DNA of 64,000 nucleotides, from positions 1 to 64,000 of the forward strand of contig CAUJGP010000012.1 in assembly GCA_963170155.1 (NCBI GenBank), in the 5' to 3' direction. Positions 34,612 to 42,329 of the stretch are shown here, in pieces. The notes beneath the pieces were generated by a model, which saw only the letters and a program-made list of their open reading frames with translations, did not search any database and was not told the origin of the DNA. Made by a program: the position numbers and the translations under genes. Positions within the stretch are counted from its first letter, which is position 1; each line of letters starts with the position of its first letter. Origin of the DNA: Bdellovibrionota bacterium (lineage in GTDB: Bacteria > Bdellovibrionota > Bdellovibrionia > Bdellovibrionales > Bdellovibrionaceae).

Positions 34612-35019
34612 TCATGGTGAAGCTTCATTCTCCCCTTTGAGAATGTTATCAATAAACTTTTGCCACTCGGGATCAGAAGCACTAGGAACCTCTTGGCGAT
34701 CCAATGTTAAGCGAATGCGCTTTACAAAGGGTTTTCCAAGATGCTCATTCACCTTTTCTTGGATGGAATCTTTCATGAATTGCAAATGATGCATCCATGC
34801 TGAATTCTTCACCCATATAAACAAAGTTCCCTTATCATAACCGACAGGCAGACAGCATCGCGCCACAGCGACTCCAACATAATGAGTCCATGAATACCAA
34901 ATCTTCCAACGCACGAAGGGTTCAGAAAGTGGGCTGTTTTTTCCTTCAAAAAGGGATTGAATAATCGCTGACCCGCTATTGAGCTTTCCTCCGATTCTTT
35001 TCTTAGGTTTGTATTCCAT
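34612..35019 (-). CDS. DciA-like (DUF721) replication protein
   Basis: A 135-residue protein. VRWKIWYSWTHYVGVAVAR, PVGYDKGTLFIWVKNSAWM and HHLQFMKDSIQEKVNEHLG follow the DUF721/DciA pattern of W-x-x-v-V-G, a p.....G.L.v.v..saW, and a closing KH-like basic end. DciA loads the DnaB helicase at replication forks in bacteria lacking DnaC. GGGAG is 9 bases before ATG 35019. It diverges from trmFO and converges with ctpA. Cysteines VARCCLP are an extra feature. A short, unlinked gene. Confidence 0.78.
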   Translation of the reverse strand: MEYKPKKRIGGKLNSGSAIIQSLFEGKNSPLSEPFVRWKIWYSWTHYVGVAVARCCLPVGYDKGTLFIWVKNSAWMHHLQFMKDSIQEKVNEHLGKPFVKRIRLTLDRQEVPSASDPEWQKFIDNILKGENEASP

Positions 35020-35185
35020 CGTAACGCTCTCCCATGCCTTTTCGCGGAAGTCCTGAAAACTCCCTTATCGACTTCAGAGTCTTCTTGAACCCTTCTCGAA
35101 AACCCAAGAAAACTAACGTGAAAACCACCATCAAGCCAGACACAACGCCCACTTAAATAAAATAATTTATTCATTTGTGAAAAAT

Positions 35186-35215
35186 AGATGCTTTTTGCTT
35201 TTAAGGAAAGCATCT
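35186..35215. promoter_or_regulatory. Perfect hairpin in the dciA-trmFO divergent region
   Basis: AGATGCTTT (35186-35194) and AAAGCATCT (35207-35215) are perfectly complementary across a 12-base loop. The element lies about 85 bases before trmFO and could be a leader hairpin or operator. Confidence 0.4.
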
Positions 35216-35299
35216 GCCCCTCATTTATTCATGTCAAACCTTGATCTCTTGCATATTATGTTGTCTTATCTCGCGTCATTCAATCCAAAGAGGTCTTTC

Positions 35300-36637
35300 A
35301 TGAATCTAGAAGCTCATCCTAAGCGTATTACTATTGTTGGAGGCGGCTTAGCGGGCAGCGAATGCGCCCTCCAGTTAGCCCATCAAGGTATTCCAGTGCT
35401 TTTCTACGAAATGCGTGGTACGACGATGACTCCGGCTCATAAAACATCTCAATTCGCAGAAATCGTTTGTTCAAACTCCTTTGGCTCTTTAGCTGAGGTC
35501 TCAGCTCCCGGCCAACTCAAATGGGAAGCCCGAAAGCTCAACTCATACGTTCTACAAGCGGCAGAACAGTCTCAGGTTCCAGCCGGCCAAGCTCTAGGAA
35601 TTGATCGTGAAATTTTTTCTCAAACAATCACTCATTGGATTGAGTCACACCCTCTCATTGAAGTGAAGAGAGAGCTTATTCATTCCTTAGAGTCCCTTCC
35701 ACGACCGTGTGTCATTGCCACTGGCCCTCTCACTCATGATGATCTTGCTCAATCTTTGCGTCATCATTTTGATGGAGATTTTCTCTATTTCTTCGATGCA
35801 ATTGCCCCCGTCATCGATGCTGATTCCATTGATAGCTCAATCGCTTGGAAAGCAGATCGTTATGATAAAGGCACGCCTGACTACTACAATTGCCCTCTTA
35901 ATAAAGACGAATACATGGCGTTCATTCAAGCCATTAAGGACGCACGTAAAATTGAGCCTAAACATTTTGAACAAACTCCCTTTTTTGAATCCTGCATGCC
36001 TATCGAAACGATGGTGAGTCGCGGAGACCAAACACTCAGATTTGGCCCCATGAAGCCCGTCGGCCTTAAAGATCCAAAAACAGGTAAAATTCCTTATGCT
36101 GTCGTTCAATTACGTCAAGAAAACAAAGAAGGCACTGCCTATAATATTGTGGGCTTTCAAACACGAATGGCTTATGGAGATCAAAAAACAGTTTTTAAAA
36201 TGATCCCTGGCCTTCTAAATGCAGAGTTCCTCAAGCTCGGCAGCATTCATCGAAATCTTTTTATCAATACACCCGCGTTGCTGAATCCGGATTTATCTTC
36301 TAAAAAAGACCCACAAATTTATTTTGCTGGTCAAATCACAGGAGTTGAGGGTTATTTTGAATCAACCTGTATCGGCTTGCTCGTGGCTCAAAGACTGATT
36401 GCCCATTTAAAAAATCGCTTGTGGAATCCACCACCGCGCGAATCAGCCTTTGGTTCTCTTCTTAACGCCATCACTGATGAAACTAAAATCAAACACTTTC
36501 AACCTACCAATATTAATATGGGTCTTTTTCCTCGCCCTGACGAAACCTTCACAGACAAAGTTGAAAAGAAAAAGGCTCAAATACAAAAAGCCCAATCCTC
36601 GCTTGAAACTTGGGCTCACACAATATGGAAAAACTAG
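35300..36637 (+). CDS. trmFO: tRNA (uracil-5-)-methyltransferase TrmFO
   Basis: A 445-residue folate- and FAD-dependent enzyme that makes m5U54 in tRNA. FAD-binding motif IVGGGLAGSECALQLA is at the N-terminus; MTPAHKTSQFAEIVCSNSFGS split as MTPAHKTSQFAEIVCSN, VPAGQALGIDREIFSQ, CPLNKDEYMAFI, ESCMPIETMVSRG, GPMKPVGL and FAGQITGVEGYFEST are all TrmFO signatures. ATG 35300 is preceded by AGAGGT at 6 bases; the frame opens earlier at 35177 without a sound start. AGGCT/AGCCT (36636, 36675) then a T-run follow the stop. Confidence 0.95.
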   Translation: MNLEAHPKRITIVGGGLAGSECALQLAHQGIPVLFYEMRGTTMTPAHKTSQFAEIVCSNSFGSLAEVSAPGQLKWEARKLNSYVLQAAEQSQVPAGQALGIDREIFSQTITHWIESHPLIEVKRELIHSLESLPRPCVIATGPLTHDDLAQSLRHHFDGDFLYFFDAIAPVIDADSIDSSIAWKADRYDKGTPDYYNCPLNKDEYMAFIQAIKDARKIEPKHFEQTPFFESCMPIETMVSRGDQTLRFGPMKPVGLKDPKTGKIPYAVVQLRQENKEGTAYNIVGFQTRMAYGDQKTVFKMIPGLLNAEFLKLGSIHRNLFINTPALLNPDLSSKKDPQIYFAGQITGVEGYFESTCIGLLVAQRLIAHLKNRLWNPPPRESAFGSLLNAITDETKIKHFQPTNINMGLFPRPDETFTDKVEKKKAQIQKAQSSLETWAHTIWKN

Positions 36638-36685
36638 GCTCAAAGATACGAATTCAATATCCGAAGTGGGTTTTAGCCTCTTTTT
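36636..36685 (+). terminator. Possible terminator after trmFO
   Basis: AGGCT (36636-36640) can pair with AGCCT (36675-36679), followed by CTTTTT. The loop is long and the stem short, so this is weak. Confidence 0.3.
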
Positions 36686-36939
36686 ATACTTAGACCAACA
36701 TCTCTATAGACTCTTCATGATGAATAAGTCACCGTTCGTTATTACGAGCCCGCCGATCCATTAAGATTAATAAGATTAAATTGAGTGTTAGATAATTCAA
36801 ATATTTCTCTAACAAGATTTTTCACCAATGAATGAACGTATATTCAATAAAAAACGCCAAACAAAATGAGTGCTGATAGAGTTATAACAGCACTCATTTA
36901 TTAAAAATAAGATTTCTCTACTTATAAAAAGAGAGGGCT
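36638..36939. other. Intergenic region between trmFO and cytochrome gene
   Basis: This 302-base convergent gap holds one strong hairpin (36864-36899) and one weak one (36636-36685). No frame or RNA gene is supported. Confidence 0.5.
36864..36899. terminator. Bidirectional terminator hairpin
   Basis: Perfect 12-base arms AAATGAGTGCTG (36864-36875) and CAGCACTCATTT (36888-36899) enclose a 12-base loop. On the minus strand, it is followed by a T-rich run, which fits termination of the cytochrome gene. Confidence 0.7.
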
Positions 36940-37281
36940 CTACTTTTTCTTTCTTAAAGTTAAAACATATTTCGCAATGGCTTTGCGATCCGCCTCGGGT
37001 AAATGAGCGAAAGACGTCATTCCTGTGCCAGGAACTCCTGTTTTTAAAGTGCCTAAAATATCTGACTCCGTCACACCTGCCTTTTTGTCCTTCACTTGCT
37101 TAAACTCCTCAGTAATAAGATTTCGGGCCTTAACAGCCTTACCAACATCCGTCTGAGACTTTCCATCATTCCCATGACAGCTCGCACAGTTTGTAACAAA
37201 TAACTTCTCACCTGGCTCAACTGCGGCCAACGACAGTGACGCAGTTGACACGAATAAACCCAAAACCATAACTAACTTCAT
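36940..37281 (-). CDS. Periplasmic mono-haem cytochrome c
   Basis: A 113-residue class I cytochrome c. ATG 37281 is chosen as AAGGAG lies 7-8 bases upstream and a normal signal peptide follows (MVLGLFVSTASLSLAA). The haem site is CASCHG, and a Met ligand is plausible in GTGMTSFAHLPEADR; the last helix is KAIAKYVLTLRKK. It carries electrons in the periplasm. A long inverted repeat around its promoter (37320-37361) suggests regulation. Neighbours are not obvious electron partners, though quinone-related genes follow at 37603. Confidence 0.92.
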   Translation of the reverse strand: MKLVMVLGLFVSTASLSLAAVEPGEKLFVTNCASCHGNDGKSQTDVGKAVKARNLITEEFKQVKDKKAGVTESDILGTLKTGVPGTGMTSFAHLPEADRKAIAKYVLTLRKKK

Positions 37282-37602
37282 ACAATAGCTCCTTTTCAGC
37301 ATGAGATGCTGATAATAAAAAACGCAAAATCTTTTGATCTTCACTCATATCTTTTGCGTTTAACGTACTCAATGGTACTTAGTGTATTGTAGTGTTTTTC
37401 TTTTTTCAAGATCGCGCTCAACTCACTTCAAGATTTCTTGATAATGGAATGACAATGGGACAAATTTTAACATAAACAGAAATTATTAAATCTCACAGTG
37501 AAAAAAAAACAACAGAACTCTTCTTTTGAAAGACTTCAAAATTAAAAATGGCCAACGACAACGAAAATAATCTTGCCCTGACTTTTAGCTAGTTATGAGC
37601 AA
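37282..37602. other. Cytochrome upstream region and gap to UbiA-type gene
   Basis: This 321-base region contains the promoter/operator-like inverted repeat at 37320-37372 for the cytochrome. The remainder, to 37602, is AT-rich with no feature seen. Confidence 0.5.
37320..37372 (-). promoter_or_regulatory. Inverted repeat around a candidate promoter
   Basis: AAACGCAAAA (37320-37329) and TTTTGCGTTT (37352-37361) form a perfect 10-base inverted repeat. On the minus strand, TTGAGT (37367-37372) and TATGAG (37344-37349) are spaced 17, so the repeat brackets the -10 box. It looks like an operator for the cytochrome gene. Confidence 0.4.
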
Positions 37603-38685
37603 CTAAAGAGTCGTTTTCCATATCATGGCTCCGATCACCATCATGATGGAAACAGCATAAAAATGCCAACGGAACAAAGAATGCAAGTTCTTGAGCGAAG
37701 ACCCAATGCTCGATTGAACTTTTTCATTGTAATTCAATTCCCAAAAAATAAAAAAAGAGTGCGTAACAAGTAAGGGGAAGAACCACGCGGCTCCACCACT
37801 AACAAAAATAAAATTAAACAACATCATTCCAGGAACAACAACAATCATTAAGCGCATTAAAGCTTTTGCTCGATCAAATCCTAGATTCAAAAAAGCATAA
37901 CTCGATTTCTTTTGAAAAGGTCTCCACTGTTTTGAATACACATTTTGTTGCCGCACAAAACTCATCCACAAACCCCATGCAATACCTAAAAACAAAGAGT
38001 TTTTATTTAATTGAGCATCATGAGCTAAATCAATGCCAATGGCTAAAAGTGGACCTGATAATAAAAAAATACAAAGTGAAGAGACCCCTAAACCCACAGA
38101 TTGTCTCCACCAGCGTGGCAAAAGAAACAAAAGGGCTAGGACACCCAGAGCGTAGGGGACTAAAACCCAAGGGTTATTCATAATCAGAGGAATTCCAATC
38201 ACAACATTGGCGAGTAAAATCCCTTGAGACCATTGCTTCAATTGTTGACCCGTAAACCAACCTTTTTGTAAAACGCTTTTATCATCTCCTCCACTGAGAC
38301 GATCCCATCCTTCTAAATGATCAGCAAGGTCCGCCTGCCAATTGGCATAAACCATCAAGCTGATCAAACTCAAAAGCAAAATAATATTTGTTGATATAGA
38401 ATGAGAAAGATCCACGCGACTAATGACAATAAAAGGAACTATCACCGTCAACCATGTGTGTGGTTTTAATAAAAGCCACACTTTTCGCCCCCAAGAAGCG
38501 GGCTCTAAATGCTCAATTTTTCTTATTTCAAAAGTGACAATTTCATTCACACACTGGGGATTCAAACTGATCTGAGGAATGGCTCGTTCGGTATCAGAAA
38601 AACGACCCATCATGTATTCTTTGTATTCTGAATCCTTCGGGGTCAAACTTTTATAAGAACTCATTACTTCTTTTTGTTGATCCAT
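37603..38685 (-). CDS. UbiA/MenA-like prenyltransferase, second Asp motif lost
   Basis: About 360 residues from ATG 38685, which stands 4 bases after the polyprenyl synthase stop. An N-terminal soluble segment of about 75 residues precedes seven to nine membrane helices. The first aspartate-rich motif of MenA is kept (ADLADHLEGWD), but the second, which should be R-D-x-x-D before K.(S/T), is not: NVYSKQWRPFQKKS. MenA/UbiA enzymes join a polyprenyl chain to an aromatic ring in quinone synthesis. The loss makes its activity doubtful or atypical. Co-located with a polyprenyl synthase, so still a quinone-related protein (inference). Confidence 0.7.
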   Translation of the reverse strand: MDQQKEVMSSYKSLTPKDSEYKEYMMGRFSDTERAIPQISLNPQCVNEIVTFEIRKIEHLEPASWGRKVWLLLKPHTWLTVIVPFIVISRVDLSHSISTNIILLLSLISLMVYANWQADLADHLEGWDRLSGGDDKSVLQKGWFTGQQLKQWSQGILLANVVIGIPLIMNNPWVLVPYALGVLALLFLLPRWWRQSVGLGVSSLCIFLLSGPLLAIGIDLAHDAQLNKNSLFLGIAWGLWMSFVRQQNVYSKQWRPFQKKSSYAFLNLGFDRAKALMRLMIVVVPGMMLFNFIFVSGGAAWFFPLLVTHSFFIFWELNYNEKVQSSIGSSLKNLHSLFRWHFYAVSIMMVIGAMIWKTTL

Positions 38686-38689
38686 GAGT

Positions 38690-39625
38690 TCACCCTTTTT
38701 TTCGCCAATAAAGCAATTCATGGAGAGAAGATATTTGAGAGACCAAATTCTTCTCGTTCCCCTCTAAATAGGAATCAAGCACTGTCAATAAGCTCTCATA
38801 TCTTGAAATGAGCTGGTGATTCAATCCATCAAACTCTTCAACTTTCAAAGAAAAATACTCTTCATCCACCACTGACTTCAATTGCTCTAAAGTGTCCACT
38901 TTTACAAATAACTCTTTTTTAGCGCTATCTAAGTCTTTCATTAAAAATACAGCGAAAGAATTCAAGTACCCCGATTTAAGGTCTCCAAGAAGGGCCTTTC
39001 CCTCGTAATTCCGAATATTGAAGTCCAATAAATCATCGCTACGCTGAAATAAAACTCCCAAGAGGGTGCCCATTTCTTCCAGCGTTGTATGCAACTTTGG
39101 ATCTAACCTCTGAATGGCAATGAAAGGGGCCCGTAAGCACCACTTAAATAAGGACGCTGTTTTAAGATTATGAACACGATCTAATTGATCAAGGGTGATC
39201 TGGAAGTCTTTGACCAATGAATCTTGAATCCACTCCCCCTCTAAAAGATCAGAAATCACTTCGGCAGTGTATTGAACTAAATGAATATTCCCAAAGCTGG
39301 ACAAGTTGACCATGACTCGCGCTAACAAATAATCACCCGCCAGCACAGCGTACTCAGGGGTGTACTTTAACCAAGCTGTGGTCTTGCCTCGACGTAAAGA
39401 AGAGCGATCAATAAGATCATCGTGAAGAAGTGAGGCATTGTGTATAAACTCGATCGTTTGTCCTAACAATTTTTCTGTTTCATAAGGAATGCCTAAACTG
39501 ACAACAAACGGATGAATTAATCGAGACCGGAACCCTTTGCCTCCACTGAAAAGATCATCATATAAAGCATTTAACTTTGGCAAATAACTGGGAAAGTCTT
39601 TCGGGCTATATATTTTTATTTCCAT
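38690..39625 (-). CDS. Polyprenyl diphosphate synthase
   Basis: A 311-residue isoprenyl chain-elongating enzyme. The first aspartate-rich motif is HDDLIDRSSLRRG (D69, D70, D73) and the second QRSDDLLDF near residue 197; KALLGDLKSGYLNSFAV follows, a normal trans-prenyltransferase site. FARM has two residues between the Asp pairs, as in long-chain synthases, but product length is not readable. It supplies the side chain for quinones. Immediately upstream of the UbiA/MenA-like gene (4 bases), and diverging from a hotdog thioesterase gene at 39864. Confidence 0.92.
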   Translation of the reverse strand: MEIKIYSPKDFPSYLPKLNALYDDLFSGGKGFRSRLIHPFVVSLGIPYETEKLLGQTIEFIHNASLLHDDLIDRSSLRRGKTTAWLKYTPEYAVLAGDYLLARVMVNLSSFGNIHLVQYTAEVISDLLEGEWIQDSLVKDFQITLDQLDRVHNLKTASLFKWCLRAPFIAIQRLDPKLHTTLEEMGTLLGVLFQRSDDLLDFNIRNYEGKALLGDLKSGYLNSFAVFLMKDLDSAKKELFVKVDTLEQLKSVVDEEYFSLKVEEFDGLNHQLISRYESLLTVLDSYLEGNEKNLVSQISSLHELLYWRKKG

Positions 39626-39863
39626 ACCTGAAAAACCACCTCTAAAACGTCAATAATTCTAATTTCATTGAATTCAAAAAAATGCACTCGTAAGCATCGG
39701 GATAATGAGCTGGAAGGCTATCGTTTTCAAGCTCTTGTTCATTCTCTTGATTGATTGCCAATGAGTGTCATTAACTCATAAACTCCTCGCCCATAGTGGG
39801 AAATTGAGATTGTATCCATAATGAAGTTAAATTCAAAATTCTGATCTCATTAAAGGACTTTTT

Positions 39864-40307
39864 ATGACTCAAGAAAACCCACCTGCTCCTCTCGTTTTTC
39901 AATCTAAAATCAAACTTCGATTTAGAAATGCCGACCCCGCTGGAGTGATGTTTTTTGGACAAATTCTCGGTCTTGCTCATGACGTCTTTGAAGACTTTAT
40001 TAAAGCTAATGGTATTCTTTGGGAAGATTGGTTTCAAAATCAGGATTTAGTTTGCCCCATTCGACATACAGAGGTGGATTATCAAGCGCCTTTAAAACCG
40101 GGTCATGACTACTTGGTGGAAGCCAAAGTAGTAAAAATAAGCCAAAGCACATTTAATATGCACTATGAATTCAAAGATCACCTAAACAAGCTTTGCGCTC
40201 GGGTTCAAATGGTTCATGTATTTGTGGATCCAAAGACCAAACAAAAAGCACAGTTTCCTGAAAAATACCTGAAAACCTTTGCCAGGTACTGCCTTCCCTC
40301 TCTTTGA
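39864..40307 (+). CDS. Hotdog-fold acyl-CoA thioesterase, MenI/YbgC-like
   Basis: A 147-residue hotdog protein: KLRFRNADPAGVMFFGQIL, GLAHDVFEDFI and the RHTEVDYQAPLKPGHDY strand fit the 4HBT/YbgC and 1,4-dihydroxy-2-naphthoyl-CoA hydrolase group (D in NADPAG is the catalytic candidate). Hydrolysis of acyl-CoA thioesters is the known family reaction; the substrate is unproven. It diverges from the polyprenyl synthase and UbiA-type genes, which makes a menaquinone role attractive (inference). A terminator hairpin (40329-40359) follows. Confidence 0.8.
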   Translation: MTQENPPAPLVFQSKIKLRFRNADPAGVMFFGQILGLAHDVFEDFIKANGILWEDWFQNQDLVCPIRHTEVDYQAPLKPGHDYLVEAKVVKISQSTFNMHYEFKDHLNKLCARVQMVHVFVDPKTKQKAQFPEKYLKTFARYCLPSL

Positions 40308-40328
40308 AAATCTGGAGTTCGCGTAAAA

Positions 40329-40359
40329 AGCCCACCAACAGTAAAGAGGGCTCTTTTTT
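40329..40359 (+). terminator. Rho-independent terminator after thioesterase
   Basis: AGCCC (40329-40333) pairs with GGGCT (40348-40352), and a CTTTTTT run follows (40354-40359). Confidence 0.6.
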
Positions 40360-40422
40360 CAACTCTCAATGTGATCTGAAATTAAAAAAGAAGGGATAAT
40401 TCGCTTGTTCGCGCTTTACTCT

Positions 40423-41013
40423 TTACTGCTGTGGCATATCAGGCTGCTGAAGAACAGCGAAATTAATTTCACCGGCTCCGGCCTCTGTTAAAGTAAACAA
40501 AATCTTTTTAATAGTGAGGAAATCGATCTCTTTATGAGCCTGCACCGTGATTTTCTTCCAAGGTTCTAAATTTTCAAGCTCCGCCATCTCTTCCGGCTTC
40601 AACGCAGCTCTGACTTCTTTCATAACAGGAGACGTCTCCGCCTTTAATTTTGCTTTTTCAATGGCTTTTTGAGCCTCAACAAATAAAGGTTGTACCATCC
40701 AATCCTTCTGATTCTTCACTTCTTCGAAATTAGCAATAGGAAAATCATCTAATAAAATCCCTGAAGATGAAATAGTGACAATAATGGATGGTTTCAATTC
40801 TTTGATCACTTCAGCCCGTGGCAAAAGAAGATCTTTAGGAATATTAACAATCAACCCTTCCGTATTATAATTCTGCAATAAAAAGATCACGAGCACAGTG
40901 AACATATCCACCATGGCTGTCAAAGAAAGAAGAGCTGTCACTTCTCGTTTACCTTTTTGTTTGCTTAACAAACGATGGTTTCTAAACTTTTTTCCCGGAA
41001 CATGAATAGGCAT
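40423..41013 (-). CDS. Second TolR/ExbD-type stator protein (AglS/AglQ-like)
   Basis: A 196-residue inner-membrane protein with one TM containing D36 (LTAMVDMFTVLVIFLLQ), the proton-carrying Asp of TolR/ExbD/MotB-like stators, and a long periplasmic part with a Lys/Glu-rich helical insertion (about 100-150) that ordinary ExbD lacks. AGGAGG is just upstream and its ATG overlaps the stop of the first TolR gene by 1 base (TGATG). In M. xanthus, AglQ and AglS act with AglR as the gliding motor. It is the last gene of the operon, so its output may limit stator numbers (inference). Confidence 0.85.
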   Translation of the reverse strand: MPIHVPGKKFRNHRLLSKQKGKREVTALLSLTAMVDMFTVLVIFLLQNYNTEGLIVNIPKDLLLPRAEVIKELKPSIIVTISSSGILLDDFPIANFEEVKNQKDWMVQPLFVEAQKAIEKAKLKAETSPVMKEVRAALKPEEMAELENLEPWKKITVQAHKEIDFLTIKKILFTLTEAGAGEINFAVLQQPDMPQQ

Positions 41014-41483
41014 CAGATACCTCCTGATGCAACGCTGATTTTAGGAAACCCTGATTTTAAGACAGCATCCATTCCTGTAATCAAATGGTCAAAGGCAAGT
41101 GAATCGTCCATTGCGACCATGGCATCTATTTTTTCTGGAAACAGGGTTTTCGCTTTTTTCAACATTTCCACTAAGGTGGGAGTGTCAAAGATCTCGCCTT
41201 GACGAGCAATCAGATGAGACTCACGGCCAATAGTTACGAAATACCCATCTTGACGAATATCCACTCGAACAATCTTATCCATATCAGGAGTTAAAGGCGT
41301 TGTTTTATCTCCCGATTTTTTAGAGTACAAGGAACTTCCAATCTGAATCATGGAGACTTGAGTCCAGACAGCTGTGATCAACAAGAAAGTGATCAAAACA
41401 CTCATTAAATCAATAACTGGAACCAGATTTAATTCAACGCTGCTCGCTCGCCTTCCTGATCCTCCGCTTTGTATGTGGGCCAT
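41013..41483 (-). CDS. First TolR/ExbD-type stator protein (AglQ/AglS-like)
   Basis: A 156-residue inner-membrane protein. D25 in the TM (NLVPVIDLMSVLITFLLI) is the stator Asp. The periplasmic part has a TolR/ExbD fold (VRVDIRQDGYFVTIG, PTLVEMLKKAKTLF, FDHLITGMDAVLKSG). The N-terminal HIQSGGSGRR is cytoplasmic. It is followed, with overlapping stop and start, by a second TolR, the same doubling as AglQ/AglS. A 163-base gap with an inverted repeat separates it from the TolQ gene at 41647. Confidence 0.88.
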   Translation of the reverse strand: MAHIQSGGSGRRASSVELNLVPVIDLMSVLITFLLITAVWTQVSMIQIGSSLYSKKSGDKTTPLTPDMDKIVRVDIRQDGYFVTIGRESHLIARQGEIFDTPTLVEMLKKAKTLFPEKIDAMVAMDDSLAFDHLITGMDAVLKSGFPKISVASGGI

Positions 41484-41592
41484 AAAAACCTCACTATCCC
41501 TTTCTCAGTCTTACAATCGCGCCCTTGTTTTGTTTGTTATATGAAACAAATTCAGGCGCTATTTTTAAATTCGTTTCATTGCTCGTTATCTT

Positions 41593-41630
41593 AGAGTCAA
41601 AATCCACAAAGATAGCTTTCAATTGACTCT
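41593..41630 (-). promoter_or_regulatory. Inverted repeat between TolQ and TolR genes
   Basis: AGAGTCAA (41593-41600) pairs with TTGACTCT (41623-41630) across 22 bases, in the only sizeable gap inside the operon. It may set the TolQ:TolR ratio as an attenuator or processing site. Confidence 0.35.
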
Positions 41631-41646
41631 GAGAGTTTCTACTTTT

Positions 41647-42303
41647 TTAATCTCTGATTTTTTCTCTATTTGCAGCAACAAGATTCAACATTTGCATAGA
41701 GCTTTCCATTAATTCATTTTCAGATCTTTGAATCTGCATTTGGTAATAGGCATAAGCAATGATACAAATGATGGAAACAATAAGTCCAAAAGCCGTACAA
41801 TTCAACGCGTGTGAAATACCGTTAGAAAGCTCTGCAGCTTTTGTGGCATTATCCGCATTCGCCACAGCTCCGAAAGACCGAATCATACCTGCGATGGTAC
41901 CTAAAAGACCCGCTAAAACGGCTACGTTACCAAACACCGCGAGAAAAGGAGTCCAACCTTCAAGCTTAGGAGTTTCTCTCAAAACAGCAGCATCCATAGC
42001 GACTTGCACTTCTTCATCAGGTCGTTTATTCAAAACGGCAACCAAGCCAGCCTTGATTGTATTAGTCATTGGTGCAGGACGAGCATCACAAAAAGCCAGT
42101 GCTTGTTTCAAATCACCTTTTAAAATCATACCGAAAATATTTTCATTGAATTCTCGGCGATTGATTCGAGCAGCACTCAAAGCCAACCATCGCTCAACAA
42201 TGAGCATGATAGAGAGAATGCCGATCAGAGCAATCACATACATGACGGGTCCGCCGTCATTAAAAGCCTTTTGGATAAAAGGTAAATTATCTACTTGGTT
42301 CAC
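41647..42303 (-). CDS. TolQ/ExbB/MotA-type proton-channel subunit (AglR-like)
   Basis: A 218-residue inner-membrane protein with three TM segments (VMYVIALIGILSIMLIVERW; a central pair FLAVFGNVAVLAGLLGTIAGM; and LIVSIICIIAYAYYQMQI) and a large cytoplasmic loop, the TolQ/ExbB architecture. TM2-3 hold AVLAGLLGTIAGMIRSF and the T in ALNCTAFGLIVSII, normal for proton channels. GTG start 42303, with AAGGAGG. It would partner with the two TolR-type proteins encoded downstream to make a stator, as AglR with AglQ and AglS in M. xanthus. Sits directly after the FHA/TonB-like gene. Confidence 0.9.
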   Translation of the reverse strand: MNQVDNLPFIQKAFNDGGPVMYVIALIGILSIMLIVERWLALSAARINRREFNENIFGMILKGDLKQALAFCDARPAPMTNTIKAGLVAVLNKRPDEEVQVAMDAAVLRETPKLEGWTPFLAVFGNVAVLAGLLGTIAGMIRSFGAVANADNATKAAELSNGISHALNCTAFGLIVSIICIIAYAYYQMQIQRSENELMESSMQMLNLVAANREKIRD

Positions 42304-42329
42304 AAAAACCTCCTTAAATTAACTCTAAA

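Noticed and set aside
34809-35213. Minus-strand frame of 134 residues over dciA
   Set aside because: It overlaps dciA in another frame, has no ribosome site and no domain; dciA has DUF721 signatures and GGGAG.
35177-35299. Earlier start of trmFO
   Set aside because: The extension lies over the divergent region hairpin and lacks homology to TrmFO; AGAGGT supports ATG 35300.
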